Positions 22,881 to 30,246 of a DNA stretch of 38,754 nucleotides are shown here, in pieces. This DNA is from 2-01-FULL-44-17 sp036517175 (GTDB taxonomy: Bacteria > Patescibacteriota > Minisyncoccia > 2-02-FULL-40-12 > IGHO2-01-FULL-4-A). The notes under the pieces are model-generated. The model was given only the letters and a program-made list of their open reading frames with translations, did not search any database and was not told the origin of the DNA. Where the stretch lies: contig DATDXQ010000029.1 of the NCBI GenBank assembly GCA_036517175.1, positions 1 to 38,754 on the forward strand. The letters run 5' to 3'. A program made the translations under genes and the position numbers. Within the stretch, counting starts at the first letter, position 1. Every line of letters starts with the position of its first letter.

Positions 22881-23540
22881 ATGCAGGTAAGTTTGTATAA
22901 CCAATCAGGTGAAATTATTGGGAATGTCGATTTATCCGACAAAATTTTTGGTTTGAAGCTGGATCACTCTTTGGTTAAGCAAGTTTTAGATGCGCAGGTG
23001 GCTAATTCAAGACAAGTAATAGCTCACTCAAAGGGCCGTGGTGAGGTTCGTGGCGGTGGCAAGAAGCCATGGAAACAAAAGGGTACCGGAAGAGCGAGGC
23101 ATGCTTCTATTAGATCTCCGATATGGAAGGGTGGCGGTGTGACATTTGGACCAACAAAGGAGAGGAATTTTAGTAAGAAGATAAATAAGAAAATGAGGCG
23201 ATCAGCATTGTTTATGGTTCTTTCAAGCAAGATCAAGGACAAGGAATTTATGATGCTGGATAATCTTAATTTTGAAGTGCCAAGAACTAATATTGCTGTT
23301 AAGGCTATAAAAAACATATCAGGCAAGCTGGACGGTTACAGGTCTGGCAAAAACAAGAGCGATTCGATACTTTTGGTTATGCCAGGTCAAAACAAAGATG
23401 TTTTGAGAGCTCTTAATAATTTGTCATTCATGAATATTGTTTCAGCAGACAGCCTGAATGTTAAGGATTTATTGGTTAACAAATATACAATTTTATTAAA
23501 AGATGCCGTGCCAGTAATAGAGAAAACTTATAAAATATAA
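22881..23540 (+). CDS. rplD: 50S ribosomal protein uL4
   Basis: 219 residues. It lines the exit tunnel; in E. coli it also represses its own operon. Recognised by VLDAQVANSRQVIAHSKGRGEVRGGGKKPWKQKGTGRARHAS (tunnel loop) and IWKGGGVTFGPTKERNFSKKINKKMRRSAL. 17 nt after rplC and 4 nt before rplW. Confidence 0.97.
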   Translation: MQVSLYNQSGEIIGNVDLSDKIFGLKLDHSLVKQVLDAQVANSRQVIAHSKGRGEVRGGGKKPWKQKGTGRARHASIRSPIWKGGGVTFGPTKERNFSKKINKKMRRSALFMVLSSKIKDKEFMMLDNLNFEVPRTNIAVKAIKNISGKLDGYRSGKNKSDSILLVMPGQNKDVLRALNNLSFMNIVSADSLNVKDLLVNKYTILLKDAVPVIEKTYKI

Positions 23541-23544
23541 AACA

Positions 23545-23937
23545 ATGTCTTTATTCAGCAAAAACAAAACAGAAAATAAATCATCCAAAGGAGACCACAG
23601 TGTTGGTGAAAACGCTGTTTCTGTTGCCAGTGGTCCAAAGTTGCCTGAGGGTGGAGATGCTTTGTCTTACTCTGTAATACTGGCCCCGTATATTACTGAA
23701 AAAGCGACAATGGTATCAAGCCAAAATCAATACATTTTTAAGGTTGCTGATGGTGCAAGCAAAAATAAAATTAAAACAGCAGTCGAGAGTTTATATGAAG
23801 TCCGTGTTTCCAAGGTAAGAATTTCCAGGGGCAAAGCTAAAATCAGGATGACTGGTAGACGCATAGGTCACAAACCAGGATTTAAAAAGGCACTGGTGAC
23901 CCTAAAAGAAGGCAGCAAGATAGATATAGCTGCGTAA
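23545..23937 (+). CDS. rplW: 50S ribosomal protein uL23
   Basis: 130 residues. Tunnel-exit protein that docks trigger factor and SRP. Core starts near residue 41 with YSVILAPYITEKATMVSSQNQYIFKV and includes KIKTAVESLYEVRVSKVRIS and GRRIGHKPGFKKALVTLKEG. The first 40 residues (Ser/Asn/Lys-rich) are a low-complexity extension not in most bacteria. Confidence 0.95.
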   Translation: MSLFSKNKTENKSSKGDHSVGENAVSVASGPKLPEGGDALSYSVILAPYITEKATMVSSQNQYIFKVADGASKNKIKTAVESLYEVRVSKVRISRGKAKIRMTGRRIGHKPGFKKALVTLKEGSKIDIAA

Positions 23938-23953
23938 TATAAAATTTTTATAA

Positions 23954-24781
23954 ATGACTAAGAAATACAAACCTACAACTCCGGGAAGAAGACAGATGAT
24001 TGGATATGATTTTTCCAATCTGTCTAATGTGGATCCGCTCAAGTCTTTGACAGGTGGTTTTAGGCGTGCCGTTGGTAGGAATAATCAGGGGAGAATAACT
24101 TCTCGTCACAGAGGTTCGGGGGTTAAGAGATTGTTTAGACAAATTGATTTCAAACAGGTTAAGGTTAATATTCCCGCCAAGGTGTTTTCCATAGAATATG
24201 ACCCAAATCGTACCGTGAGAATAGCGCGTCTACATTATGTTGATGGTGCAAAGAGTTATATTCTAGCGGCGGAGGGCATGAGGGTTGGAGGTAGCGTAAT
24301 ATTTTCAGAAAAAACTGATTTGGAGCCTGGAAATAGAATGAAACTCAAAAACATACCGCAGGGAACAGTCGTGCATAATATAGAAATTCAACCAGGCAGA
24401 GGCGGGCAGCTCATAAGATCAGCTGGGGGCGGTGCCACTGTCTTGGCTCATGAGGGAGAATATGTCCAGGTTGTATTGCCGTCGTCTGAGGTCCGTAGAT
24501 TTAATGGAAATGTAATGGCCTCAATTGGACAGTTGTCTAATGCTGAACACAGTTCGATAGTTCTTGGCAAGGCAGGTAGAGCCAGGTATCTTGGTAGGAG
24601 ACCCAAGGTCAGAGGAACGGCGATGAATCCAGTGGACCATCCGCACGGTGGAGGTGAAGGTAGGCAGCCGATTGGATTGAAGCATCCTAAGACACCATGG
24701 GGTAAGCCGGCATTGGGAGTTAAGACAAGGAGAAAGAAAAAGAAGTCGAGTAAGTTTATTGTCAGGAGACGTAAGAAATAG
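23954..24781 (+). CDS. rplB: 50S ribosomal protein uL2
   Basis: 275 residues, full length. Binds domain IV of 23S rRNA near the peptidyl-transferase centre and the inter-subunit bridge. N-terminal KKYKPTTPGRRQMIGYDFS; RNA-binding middle VKVNIPAKVFSIEYDPNRTVRIARLHYVDG; C-terminal MNPVDHPHGGGEGRQPIGLKHPKTPWGKPALG with the conserved His. Instead of rpsS coming next, a 150-nt hairpin element and a minus-strand gene follow. Confidence 0.98.
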   Translation: MTKKYKPTTPGRRQMIGYDFSNLSNVDPLKSLTGGFRRAVGRNNQGRITSRHRGSGVKRLFRQIDFKQVKVNIPAKVFSIEYDPNRTVRIARLHYVDGAKSYILAAEGMRVGGSVIFSEKTDLEPGNRMKLKNIPQGTVVHNIEIQPGRGGQLIRSAGGGATVLAHEGEYVQVVLPSSEVRRFNGNVMASIGQLSNAEHSSIVLGKAGRARYLGRRPKVRGTAMNPVDHPHGGGEGRQPIGLKHPKTPWGKPALGVKTRRKKKKSSKFIVRRRKK

Positions 24782-24783
24782 CT

Positions 24784-24933
24784 ATGTCATAGTGCCTTCT
24801 GAGAACGTTCCGTCTGCTCCAGCGGCAGACTGCACTATTTCAAGATTGTGAATTCGGTTTTCAGTAAATAAAATTATACTAAAAACCGACCAAGCAATTC
24901 ACAATTTTGGAATTCCCAGAAGGCACCATGACT
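24784..24933 (+). repeat. Structured intergenic hairpin element, copy 2 (after rplB)
   Basis: Outer arms GTCATAGTGCCTTCTGAGAA (24786-24805) and TTCCCAGAAGGCACCATGAC (24913-24932) pair with few mismatches. Inner arms are ATTGTGAATT / AATTCACAAT (24896-24905) and CGGTTTT / AAAACCG. Unpaired blocks TCCAGCG (24818), CTATTTC (24835, 17 nt later as in copy 1), the bulge ACCAAGC (24889) and GGAATTCCC (24909) match the 3547 element in order and placement, although the stems differ. It starts 2 nt after the rplB stop. Confidence 0.7.
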
Positions 24934-24949
24934 GCGCTAGTTTTTGAAA

Positions 24950-24975
24950 ATAAAAAAATCAGGTCTTTGCCTGAT
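24950..24975 (-). terminator. Terminator of the 25162 minus-strand gene
   Basis: On the minus strand: ATCAGG-CAAAGA-CCTGAT followed by TTTTTTT. The stem contains the last codons and the stop of the small membrane-protein gene. Confidence 0.75.
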
Positions 24976-25162
24976 GGTTGATGAATCTGCACTTACTTTT
25001 TAGGGATCTTCGAGAGATTCTGATAAAAATTGCAGCAAGAAATGCAGCTCCCAAAATAAAACTGAGTTTTTCTGGCCAGAAGTATAAAATTGTGGCCATG
25101 GCTACAAGGTAGCTGGGAATTATCAGAACTAAATAAGACATAAGACATCTTCTGCAGAGCAT
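24959..25162 (-). CDS. Small two-helix membrane protein with CxxC, unknown
   Basis: 67 residues on the strand opposite the ribosomal genes, between rplB and rpsS. N-terminal CRRC motif, two hydrophobic helices (about 9-28 and 33-48), and a basic tail (RISRRSLKSK). The ATG has GGAGAGG 4 nt upstream, and a terminator overlaps the stop, so the unit has all the signs of an expressed gene. It resembles the 28548 gene in plan (CxxC, two helices, Arg-rich end). Function unknown. Confidence 0.6.
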   Translation of the reverse strand: MLCRRCLMSYLVLIIPSYLVAMATILYFWPEKLSFILGAAFLAAIFIRISRRSLKSKCRFINHQAKT

Positions 25163-25218
25163 GTAACCTCTCCGGACTTGTAAAAAACTAATAAATACTA
25201 TATAAGTTAAATAAAACT

Positions 25219-25557
25219 ATGTCAAGAAGTATAAAAAAAGGCGCATATGTAGACGAAAAACTGATGAAAAAGGTCGGCCGACTTAGGGTTGGCGACAAGA
25301 CGGTGATTAAGACATGGGCGAGAGCTTCTACAATAGTGCCGACAATGGTTGGTTATGTTTTCGGAGTCCATAACGGCAAGCTGCACTTACCTGTTTTGAT
25401 AAGCGAAGACATGGTAGGGCACAAATTAGGAGAGTTTTCACCGACGCGTAAATTCAGCAGGCACGGAGGCAAGATGCAAAGAGAGATAGAGGCAGCCGCC
25501 AAACAAAAGGAAATTGATGCAGCCAAGGCTTCAAAAGTAGAAACAGATAAAAGCTAA
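25219..25557 (+). CDS. rpsS: 30S ribosomal protein uS19
   Basis: 112 residues. Head protein contacting uS13. SRSIKKGAYVDEKLMKKV, IKTWARASTIVPTMVGYVFGVHNGK and HKLGEFSPTRKFSRHGGK are the family blocks. The C-terminus carries an extra charged helix of about 20 residues (EIEAAAKQKEIDAAKASK). Confidence 0.97.
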   Translation: MSRSIKKGAYVDEKLMKKVGRLRVGDKTVIKTWARASTIVPTMVGYVFGVHNGKLHLPVLISEDMVGHKLGEFSPTRKFSRHGGKMQREIEAAAKQKEIDAAKASKVETDKS

Positions 25558-25570
25558 AAATTAAAATAAT

Positions 25571-26107
25571 ATGCAAATCAGTGCATCACTAAACAACTTA
25601 AGAATAGCCCCGAGGAAAGTTAGGCTTGTTGCCATGACCTTAAAGGGCATGGATGCTTTTGCGGCTAAAAACCAGCTTGATTATCTTGCCAAGAGATCAT
25701 CTGCGCATTTGTCCAAACTTATTGACTCGGCTATTGCCAATGCTCACAATAACTTGGGTCTGGTTAAGGACAATCTTTTTATAAAGGAAATAATAGTAAA
25801 TGAAGGCAAGAAGCTTAAGAGATTTAGACCTAAGGGGTTTGGCATGGCGTCACCTATTGAAAAGAAAACCTCACATATAAAAATAATTCTTGAAGAAAAA
25901 GTACCTGGACTAAAGGCAGAATCTATAAACAAGAAACAGCAAGAGATTAAGCCAGAATCAGAATTAGATAAAGTTGAGGAGGGTGAGTCTGAAAAAATAA
26001 TAAAAACAGGAGGAGTTAAAAGGCCGGAAGTTAAGAAGGAAATAGGTAAGAAAAGCGGAACACTTAAGGGATTGGGCAAGAGGTTGTTTAGAAGAAAAGC
26101 CATCTAA
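25571..26107 (+). CDS. rplV: 50S ribosomal protein uL22 with long C-terminal extension
   Basis: 178 residues against about 110 in most bacteria. The core (1-115) has LNNLRIAPRKVRLVAMTLKGMDA, SAIANAHNNLGL and the tunnel hairpin RFRPKGFGMASPIEKKTSHIKIILEEK. Residues 116-178 are a Lys/Glu-rich tail ending RLFRRKAI, of unknown role, probably on the ribosome surface. Confidence 0.95.
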   Translation: MQISASLNNLRIAPRKVRLVAMTLKGMDAFAAKNQLDYLAKRSSAHLSKLIDSAIANAHNNLGLVKDNLFIKEIIVNEGKKLKRFRPKGFGMASPIEKKTSHIKIILEEKVPGLKAESINKKQQEIKPESELDKVEEGESEKIIKTGGVKRPEVKKEIGKKSGTLKGLGKRLFRRKAI

Positions 26108-26189
26108 ATTGCCAACGTGCAAATAATGTTAATTTATAAATATTTTTGTAGGCTAGCATTATCGGCAAATTAGCAATTAAACATTCATA

Positions 26190-26822
26190 GTGGGACATAA
26201 AATATCACCAACATCATTTAGACTATCAGTTAACAAGGATTGGAAATCCCGATGGTTTAATTTAAAAAACTATCCTTCATTTTTGAAGGAGGACGTTGCT
26301 ATAAGGAATTTTTTGTCTAAAAAGATAAAAAATATGAGCGTTGATAGGGTGGAAATAGAACGCAGCCCAGACGTTTTGGCCATAGCTATATTTACCGCTC
26401 GACCAGGTCTTATAATAGGCAGGGGTGGCACTGGGATAGAGGATGTTAAGTTTGAGATTGCCAAGATAATAAAACGTAAGACAGCCATAAGAATTGATAT
26501 TCAAGAATACAAAAACCCGGAAGCATCAGCAACTATAATGGCTGAACAGATGGCCGAACAGATTGAAAAAAGACTTCCGTATAGAAGAGTGATAAAGCAG
26601 TCATTGGCAAAAATTATGAGCAATAGGGATATTAAAGGAGCAAAGGTTGCAATTGGAGGAAGATTAGACGGCAACGATATAGCCAGAACAGAGCATCTTG
26701 AGCAGGGTAGCTTACCACTCCAGACCCTGAGAGCTGATATAGACTTTGCAAAGTCGACAGCCCATACCACGTATGGAACTGTTGGGATAAAAGTCTGGAT
26801 ATATAAAGGCCTTAAATTTTAA
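26190..26822 (+). CDS. rpsC: 30S ribosomal protein uS3
   Basis: 210 residues from GTG 26190 (MGHKISPTSFRLSVNKDWKSRWF). mRNA-entry protein with a type II KH domain (AIFTARPGLIIGRGGTGIEDVK, the GRGG loop) and C-terminal block GRLDGNDIARTEHLEQGSLPLQTLRADIDFA. The 82-nt gap before it holds no gene and no ribosome-binding site that I can support. 2 nt before rplP. Confidence 0.97.
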   Translation: MGHKISPTSFRLSVNKDWKSRWFNLKNYPSFLKEDVAIRNFLSKKIKNMSVDRVEIERSPDVLAIAIFTARPGLIIGRGGTGIEDVKFEIAKIIKRKTAIRIDIQEYKNPEASATIMAEQMAEQIEKRLPYRRVIKQSLAKIMSNRDIKGAKVAIGGRLDGNDIARTEHLEQGSLPLQTLRADIDFAKSTAHTTYGTVGIKVWIYKGLKF

Positions 26823-26824
26823 AA

Positions 26825-27232
26825 ATGTTACAACCTAAACGCATAAAGCACCGAAAGGTTCATAAGGGAACACTGAAAAGGGCAACCACACGAGGCCATT
26901 ATTTGAGCTTCGGTAGCTCTGGATTAAAGGCTGTTGAATCTGGATGGTTGAGAGCAAATCAATTAGAAGCTGCTAGGCGTGCGATATCCCATTCTATACA
27001 GCGTGGTGGCAAGGTGTGGGTTAGGGTTTTTCCAGACAAGCCCAGAACTCAAAAAGGAGCCGAGGTGGGCATGGGTGGAGGCGCAGGATCATTGTCACAC
27101 TTCGTTGCTCCGGTTGAGGGCGGTAGAATAATATTCGAGATGGATGGAGTGACTGACAAGGTGGCAAGAGAGGCGTTTAGGTTGGCTGGGCATAAATTAC
27201 CAATCAAGACCAGGTTTGTTAAAAAACAATAA
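26825..27232 (+). CDS. rplP: 50S ribosomal protein uL16
   Basis: 135 residues. Sits near the A-site tRNA elbow. N-terminal block MLQPKRIKHRKVHKGTLKRA and C-terminal block FEMDGVTDKVAREAFRLAGHKLPIKTRFV are typical. The loop that in E. coli reads RMGKGKG (with a hydroxylated Arg) is here GMGGGAG, so it has lost its basic residues. Confidence 0.97.
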   Translation: MLQPKRIKHRKVHKGTLKRATTRGHYLSFGSSGLKAVESGWLRANQLEAARRAISHSIQRGGKVWVRVFPDKPRTQKGAEVGMGGGAGSLSHFVAPVEGGRIIFEMDGVTDKVAREAFRLAGHKLPIKTRFVKKQ

Positions 27233-27294
27233 TAACCCTTGTCAAATACTTACTTTCTGTCATTGTATCTAGAGATTTATATAAAACAAATCAA

Positions 27295-27483
27295 ATGAAA
27301 TATAGGGATATACAATCAAAATCAAAAAATGAATTAGAGGAAATGCTAAAAGATCTGAGGATTAAACTGGGTAAGCTTAGGTTTGAATTAGCCGGGCAAT
27401 CCTTAAAAGATACGAGTCAGATAGGCAAAATGAAAAGAGATATAGCCAGGGTGCTTACGGCTTCAAGGACACTAAATATATAA
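27295..27483 (+). CDS. rpmC: 50S ribosomal protein uL29
   Basis: 62 residues, two helices. SKNELEEMLKDLRIKLGKLRFELAGQSLKDTSQIGKMKRDIARVLT matches the family. Sits beside uL23 at the tunnel exit. A 62-nt gap after rplP holds no recognisable signal. Confidence 0.93.
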   Translation: MKYRDIQSKSKNELEEMLKDLRIKLGKLRFELAGQSLKDTSQIGKMKRDIARVLTASRTLNI

Positions 27484-27498
27484 TATATAAATTATAAA

Positions 27499-27747
27499 AT
27501 GGATAATCAAAACAAAAATCCGAGACGTTTAAAGGGAGTGGTTAGATCTGACAAAATGGTCAAGACTGTTGTTGTTGCTGTTGCCAGAATGAAGAAGCAT
27601 CCTAAGTACAAGAAATACTACAAGGTTACGACTAAGCTTAAGGCACATGATGAAAACAGAGAATACCATACTGGAGATAAAGTTATTATCCAGGAGACTA
27701 GACCCATGTCGAAAGACAAGCGATGGGCTGTTATTGGTAAGGTATAG
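27499..27747 (+). CDS. rpsQ: 30S ribosomal protein uS17
   Basis: 82 residues. RRLKGVVRSDKMVKTVVVAVARMKKHPKYKKYYKVTTKLKAHDE followed by GDKVIIQETRPMSKDKRWAVIGKV is the standard uS17 OB fold. Confidence 0.96.
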   Translation: MDNQNKNPRRLKGVVRSDKMVKTVVVAVARMKKHPKYKKYYKVTTKLKAHDENREYHTGDKVIIQETRPMSKDKRWAVIGKV

Positions 27748-27790
27748 TTTTAAATCTCCTTGGCCAAGCATCCTTCTGAATTTTTAAAAA

Positions 27791-27821
27791 GTAGGAAGCT
27801 TTGTGTAGGAGCGAAGAATTG
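27791..27821 (+). repeat. Start-codon-carrying repeat, copy 3 (decayed, rplN)
   Basis: GTAGGAAGCTTTGTGTAGGAGCGAAGAATTG: only the 3' part of the repeat remains. GGAGCGAAGAATTG gives the Shine-Dalgarno and a TTG start for rplN at the same 7-nt spacing. Confidence 0.6.
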
Positions 27822-28184
27822 ATTCAATTAAGATCAATATTAAATGTTGCAGATAATAGTGGCGCCAAAAAAGTTGGTGTTATTAAGGTATTGGGAGGAT
27901 CAAGGCGCAGGTACGGGCAAATAGGAGATATTGTTGTGATTTCGGTTAAGGTGGCTGAGCCTAGAAAAGTTGTGAAGAAGAAAGATGTGCTAAAAGCAGT
28001 AATAGTTAGGCAGCGCAATAATTTTAGAAGAAAAGACGGAAGTTATATAAGGTTTGACGAAAATGCAGTGGTTATAATTGATGGTAAGGAACCTAAAGGT
28101 GGAAGAATTTTTGGACCAATTCCAAGAGAGATAAAAGAAAAAGGATTCGACACGATAGCCAGTTTGGCACAAGAGGTCGTCTAA
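27819..28184 (+). CDS. rplN: 50S ribosomal protein uL14
   Basis: 121 residues from TTG 27819 (MIQLRSILNVADNSGAKKVGVI), the length and N-terminus expected for uL14. A TTG six codons earlier is in frame but would read the repeat. Blocks KKKDVLKAVIVRQRNNFRRKDGSYIRFDENAVVII and GRIFGPIPREIKEKGF are present. Start codon and ribosome-binding site come from the repeated GGAGCGAAGAA sequence. Confidence 0.95.
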   Translation: MIQLRSILNVADNSGAKKVGVIKVLGGSRRRYGQIGDIVVISVKVAEPRKVVKKKDVLKAVIVRQRNNFRRKDGSYIRFDENAVVIIDGKEPKGGRIFGPIPREIKEKGFDTIASLAQEVV

Positions 28185-28200
28185 TATTTCAGATCAAGTT

Positions 28201-28506
28201 ATGAATATAAAGAAAGATGACAATGTGAAAATGATAAGCGGGAAAGACAGGGGAAAGACTGGCAAGGTTTTGGTTGCTTTTCCAGAGGACGGCAAGATTA
28301 TTGTGGAGGGTTTAAATAAGGTTGCTAGACATTTGAGAGCAAAGAAACAGGGCCAAAAGGGCCAGATAATTCAAAAGGAAAGAGCGGTCAATGTTTCAAA
28401 TGTAATGTTGATATGTAAGAGTTGTGGAAAGCCAACTAGGATTGGATATAAGGTTGAAGATAAGCAAAAGACAAGGGTGTGCAAGAAATGCAAATCAGCA
28501 GCCTAG
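28201..28506 (+). CDS. rplX: 50S ribosomal protein uL24 with zinc ribbon
   Basis: 101 residues. KOW domain at the N-terminus (DDNVKMISGKDRGKTGKVLVAFPEDGKIIVEGLN) and HLRAKKQGQKGQII. The C-terminus has CKSC and CKKC pairs 20 residues apart, a zinc ribbon present in part of the family. A terminator-like palindrome follows. Confidence 0.96.
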   Translation: MNIKKDDNVKMISGKDRGKTGKVLVAFPEDGKIIVEGLNKVARHLRAKKQGQKGQIIQKERAVNVSNVMLICKSCGKPTRIGYKVEDKQKTRVCKKCKSAA

Positions 28507-28523
28507 TAGATTTTTTTAAAAAT

Positions 28524-28547
28524 AAAAAAAGGGCAATTGCCCAGTTT
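28524..28547. terminator. Bidirectional terminator between rplX and the 28548 gene
   Basis: Palindrome GGGCAATTGCCC (28531-28542) flanked by AAAAAAA on the left and AGTTTTTA on the right, so it can end both rplX transcripts and the convergent minus-strand gene. Confidence 0.75.
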
Positions 28548-28805
28548 TTAATGAGATGGGAAATATTCCGGGTGTCCCAAGAATGCCGCAATCCTAGATC
28601 TACGGTATTCATCGAACGTTATATAAGCCATAACCCAACACACGGTAGATAGCATGAGACCCAATATGGGATTCATAGGATCTGTTTTGTGGAAGATAAT
28701 GATAACAACAGAGGCTCCCATTGAACCTAGAATTACAGAAATGGTTATAAAAAACCACGAAGAAGCATAACACGTTGGACAAAGAATGTTCTTCTTGGTA
28801 GGCAT
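28548..28805 (-). CDS. Small zinc-motif membrane protein, unknown
   Basis: 85 residues from ATG 28805 (MPTKKNILCPTCYASSW), with GGCGGG 6 nt upstream; a longer frame starting at 28871 would overlap rplE. N-terminal CPTC pair, two membrane helices (about 18-38 and 48-65), and a C-terminus with DEYRRSRIAAF. It lies on the strand opposite the ribosomal genes between rplX and rplE and has a terminator after its stop. Similar in plan to the 24959 gene. Function unknown. Confidence 0.6.
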   Translation of the reverse strand: MPTKKNILCPTCYASSWFFITISVILGSMGASVVIIIFHKTDPMNPILGLMLSTVCWVMAYITFDEYRRSRIAAFLGHPEYFPSH

Positions 28806-28860
28806 ATGCAACCCGCCGTATTTAAAAGTATCTTGTACTATTATATCAAATAAAAATATT

Positions 28861-29415
28861 ATGTCAAACATACCAAGACTTCTAGCGAAATATAGAAAAG
28901 AAGTAATCCCTGCAATGCAGGCTAAGTTTGGCTACAAGAATGTTATGGCAATTCCCAAGATAGAAAAAGTTGTTGTAAATGTTGGATATGGTCGTAGGGC
29001 GGTGGCAAAGGAAACAAAAACCATAGAAAGAATACAGCAAGATCTTGCAAAGATTACAGGTCAAAAGGCTTCTGGTAGAAGCGCCAAGCAATCAATATCC
29101 GGTTTTAAATTAAGGCAGGGCATGGAGGTTGGATCGGCGGTGACCTTGCGTGGAAAGAGAATGTATGATTTTATAGATAGGTTAATTTCGATAGCTTTGC
29201 CCAGGTCTAGGGATTTCAGGGGTCTTGATTCTAAGTCTTTTGATGGCCGTGGTAGTTTCAATGTGGGTATAAAGGAGCAGACCATTTTCCCGGAGGTTAG
29301 TTATGAATCAACGAAAGATATTTTTAGTATTCAGGTTACGATTACAACCACAGCTAAGAAAAAAGAAGAAACTGAAGAGCTGTTAAGATTGATAGGATTT
29401 CCAATCAAGAAATAG
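28861..29415 (+). CDS. rplE: 50S ribosomal protein uL5
   Basis: 184 residues from ATG 28861 (MSNIPRLLAKYRKEVIPAM). Binds 5S rRNA and bridges to the 30S head. Blocks IPKIEKVVVNVGYG, LAKITGQKASGRSAKQSISGFKLRQGMEVGSAVTLRGKRMYDFIDRL and RDFRGLDSKSFDGRGSFNVGIKEQTIFPE are clear. Confidence 0.97.
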   Translation: MSNIPRLLAKYRKEVIPAMQAKFGYKNVMAIPKIEKVVVNVGYGRRAVAKETKTIERIQQDLAKITGQKASGRSAKQSISGFKLRQGMEVGSAVTLRGKRMYDFIDRLISIALPRSRDFRGLDSKSFDGRGSFNVGIKEQTIFPEVSYESTKDIFSIQVTITTTAKKKEETEELLRLIGFPIKK

Positions 29416-29477
29416 CTACTAGTCACCAGCAATTAGAAATATCTAGTCGCTGGATACTGGACGCTGTTCAATAGCTG

Positions 29478-29663
29478 TTGCCAAAAAAGTCAACAATCGC
29501 AAGATCAAATAAGAAACCTAAGTTTTCATCGAGAAAGGTTAACCGTTGTTTTATGTGCGGAAGAAAACATGGTTTTCTGAGAAAATTTGGTTTGTGCCGC
29601 ATACATTTTAGGGAGTTGGCCAGCCAGGGCCTACTACCCGGAGTACACAAATCCAGTTGGTAG
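29478..29663 (+). CDS. rpsN: 30S ribosomal protein uS14, zinc type
   Basis: 61 residues from TTG 29478 (MPKKSTIARSNKKPKFSSRKVNRC). The short, zinc-binding form: C24-x2-C27 and C40-x2-H43 (RCFMCGRKHGFLRKFGLCRIHFRELA), ending GLLPGVHKSSW. No ATG fits; TTG is the likely start. The 62-nt gap before it contains imperfect repeats of CTAGTC.CCAGC / CTAGTCGCTGG. Confidence 0.93.
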   Translation: MPKKSTIARSNKKPKFSSRKVNRCFMCGRKHGFLRKFGLCRIHFRELASQGLLPGVHKSSW

Positions 29664-29691
29664 AGATACAGAATCTAGAGAATAGAATCTA

Positions 29692-29712
29692 CCTGCCTGC
29701 CGGCGAGGCAGG
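29692..29712. repeat. CCTGCC palindromic repeat between rpsN and rpsH
   Basis: CCTGCC-TGCCGGCGA-GGCAGG: a GC-rich palindrome in an AT-rich spacer, of the type also seen inside trpS. Confidence 0.7.
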
Positions 29713-29720
29713 GAATCAAA

Positions 29721-29743
29721 TTCTAATTTCTAATTTCTAATTT
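29721..29743. repeat. 7-nt tandem repeat before rpsH
   Basis: Three copies of TTCTAAT directly before the rpsH ATG; no Shine-Dalgarno is visible there. A related but less regular run lies before secY. Confidence 0.7.
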
Positions 29744-30148
29744 ATGTCCCCAATAGCCAATATGCTTACACAACTAAAGAACGCTCAGTCACGAGGTCAT
29801 AGCGAGGTTGTTTTGCCTTTCTCAAATATGAAGTTTCAAATAGCCAATGTTTTAAAGAGCAAAAATTTTATAGGTGAAGTTGAGAAAAAAAAGACAATAG
29901 GAAAAAACAAGTCATCAGAGATTAATGTGCTTACCCTAAATCTAAAATATGAAAATGGAGAGGGAAAGATAACTGGAACAAAAATGATATCAAAGCCATC
30001 AAGAAGGATGTATGCTAGAAAGGGTGACATGAAGCCAGTAAAGAATGGTTATGGAATTGCAGTTGTTTCGACTTCAAGGGGTATAATGTCTGATGAAGAA
30101 GCTAGGAGGGCTGGAGTGGGCGGAGAGGTTTTGTTTGAGATGTGGTAA
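29744..30148 (+). CDS. rpsH: 30S ribosomal protein uS8
   Basis: 134 residues. MSPIANMLTQLKNAQSRGHSEVVLPFSNMKFQIANVLK and C-terminal GIAVVSTSRGIMSDEEARRAGVGGEVLFEMW are family signatures. In E. coli uS8 represses the spc operon. The start lies straight after a TTCTAAT repeat without a normal ribosome-binding site. Confidence 0.97.
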   Translation: MSPIANMLTQLKNAQSRGHSEVVLPFSNMKFQIANVLKSKNFIGEVEKKKTIGKNKSSEINVLTLNLKYENGEGKITGTKMISKPSRRMYARKGDMKPVKNGYGIAVVSTSRGIMSDEEARRAGVGGEVLFEMW

Positions 30149-30160
30149 TGAAATATAATT

Positions 30161-30246
30161 CCTTCTACACTAAAGCTTCGGAAGGGCACTTCTTCGCTTA
30201 AAGAAGAAATGCCTGCACTGCGAAGCTCCGTAGGAGCGAAGAAGTG
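30161..30246 (+). repeat. Start-codon-carrying hairpin repeat, copy 4 (rplF)
   Basis: CCTTCTACACTAAAGCTTCG, then CACTTCTTCGCTTA, ATGCCTGCACTGCGAAGCTC and GGAGCGAAGAAGTG, whose GTG starts rplF. The 12-nt CACTTCTTCGCT is exactly complementary to AGCGAAGAAGTG. GCTCC-GTA-GGAGC can form a small local hairpin over the Shine-Dalgarno. Confidence 0.8.
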
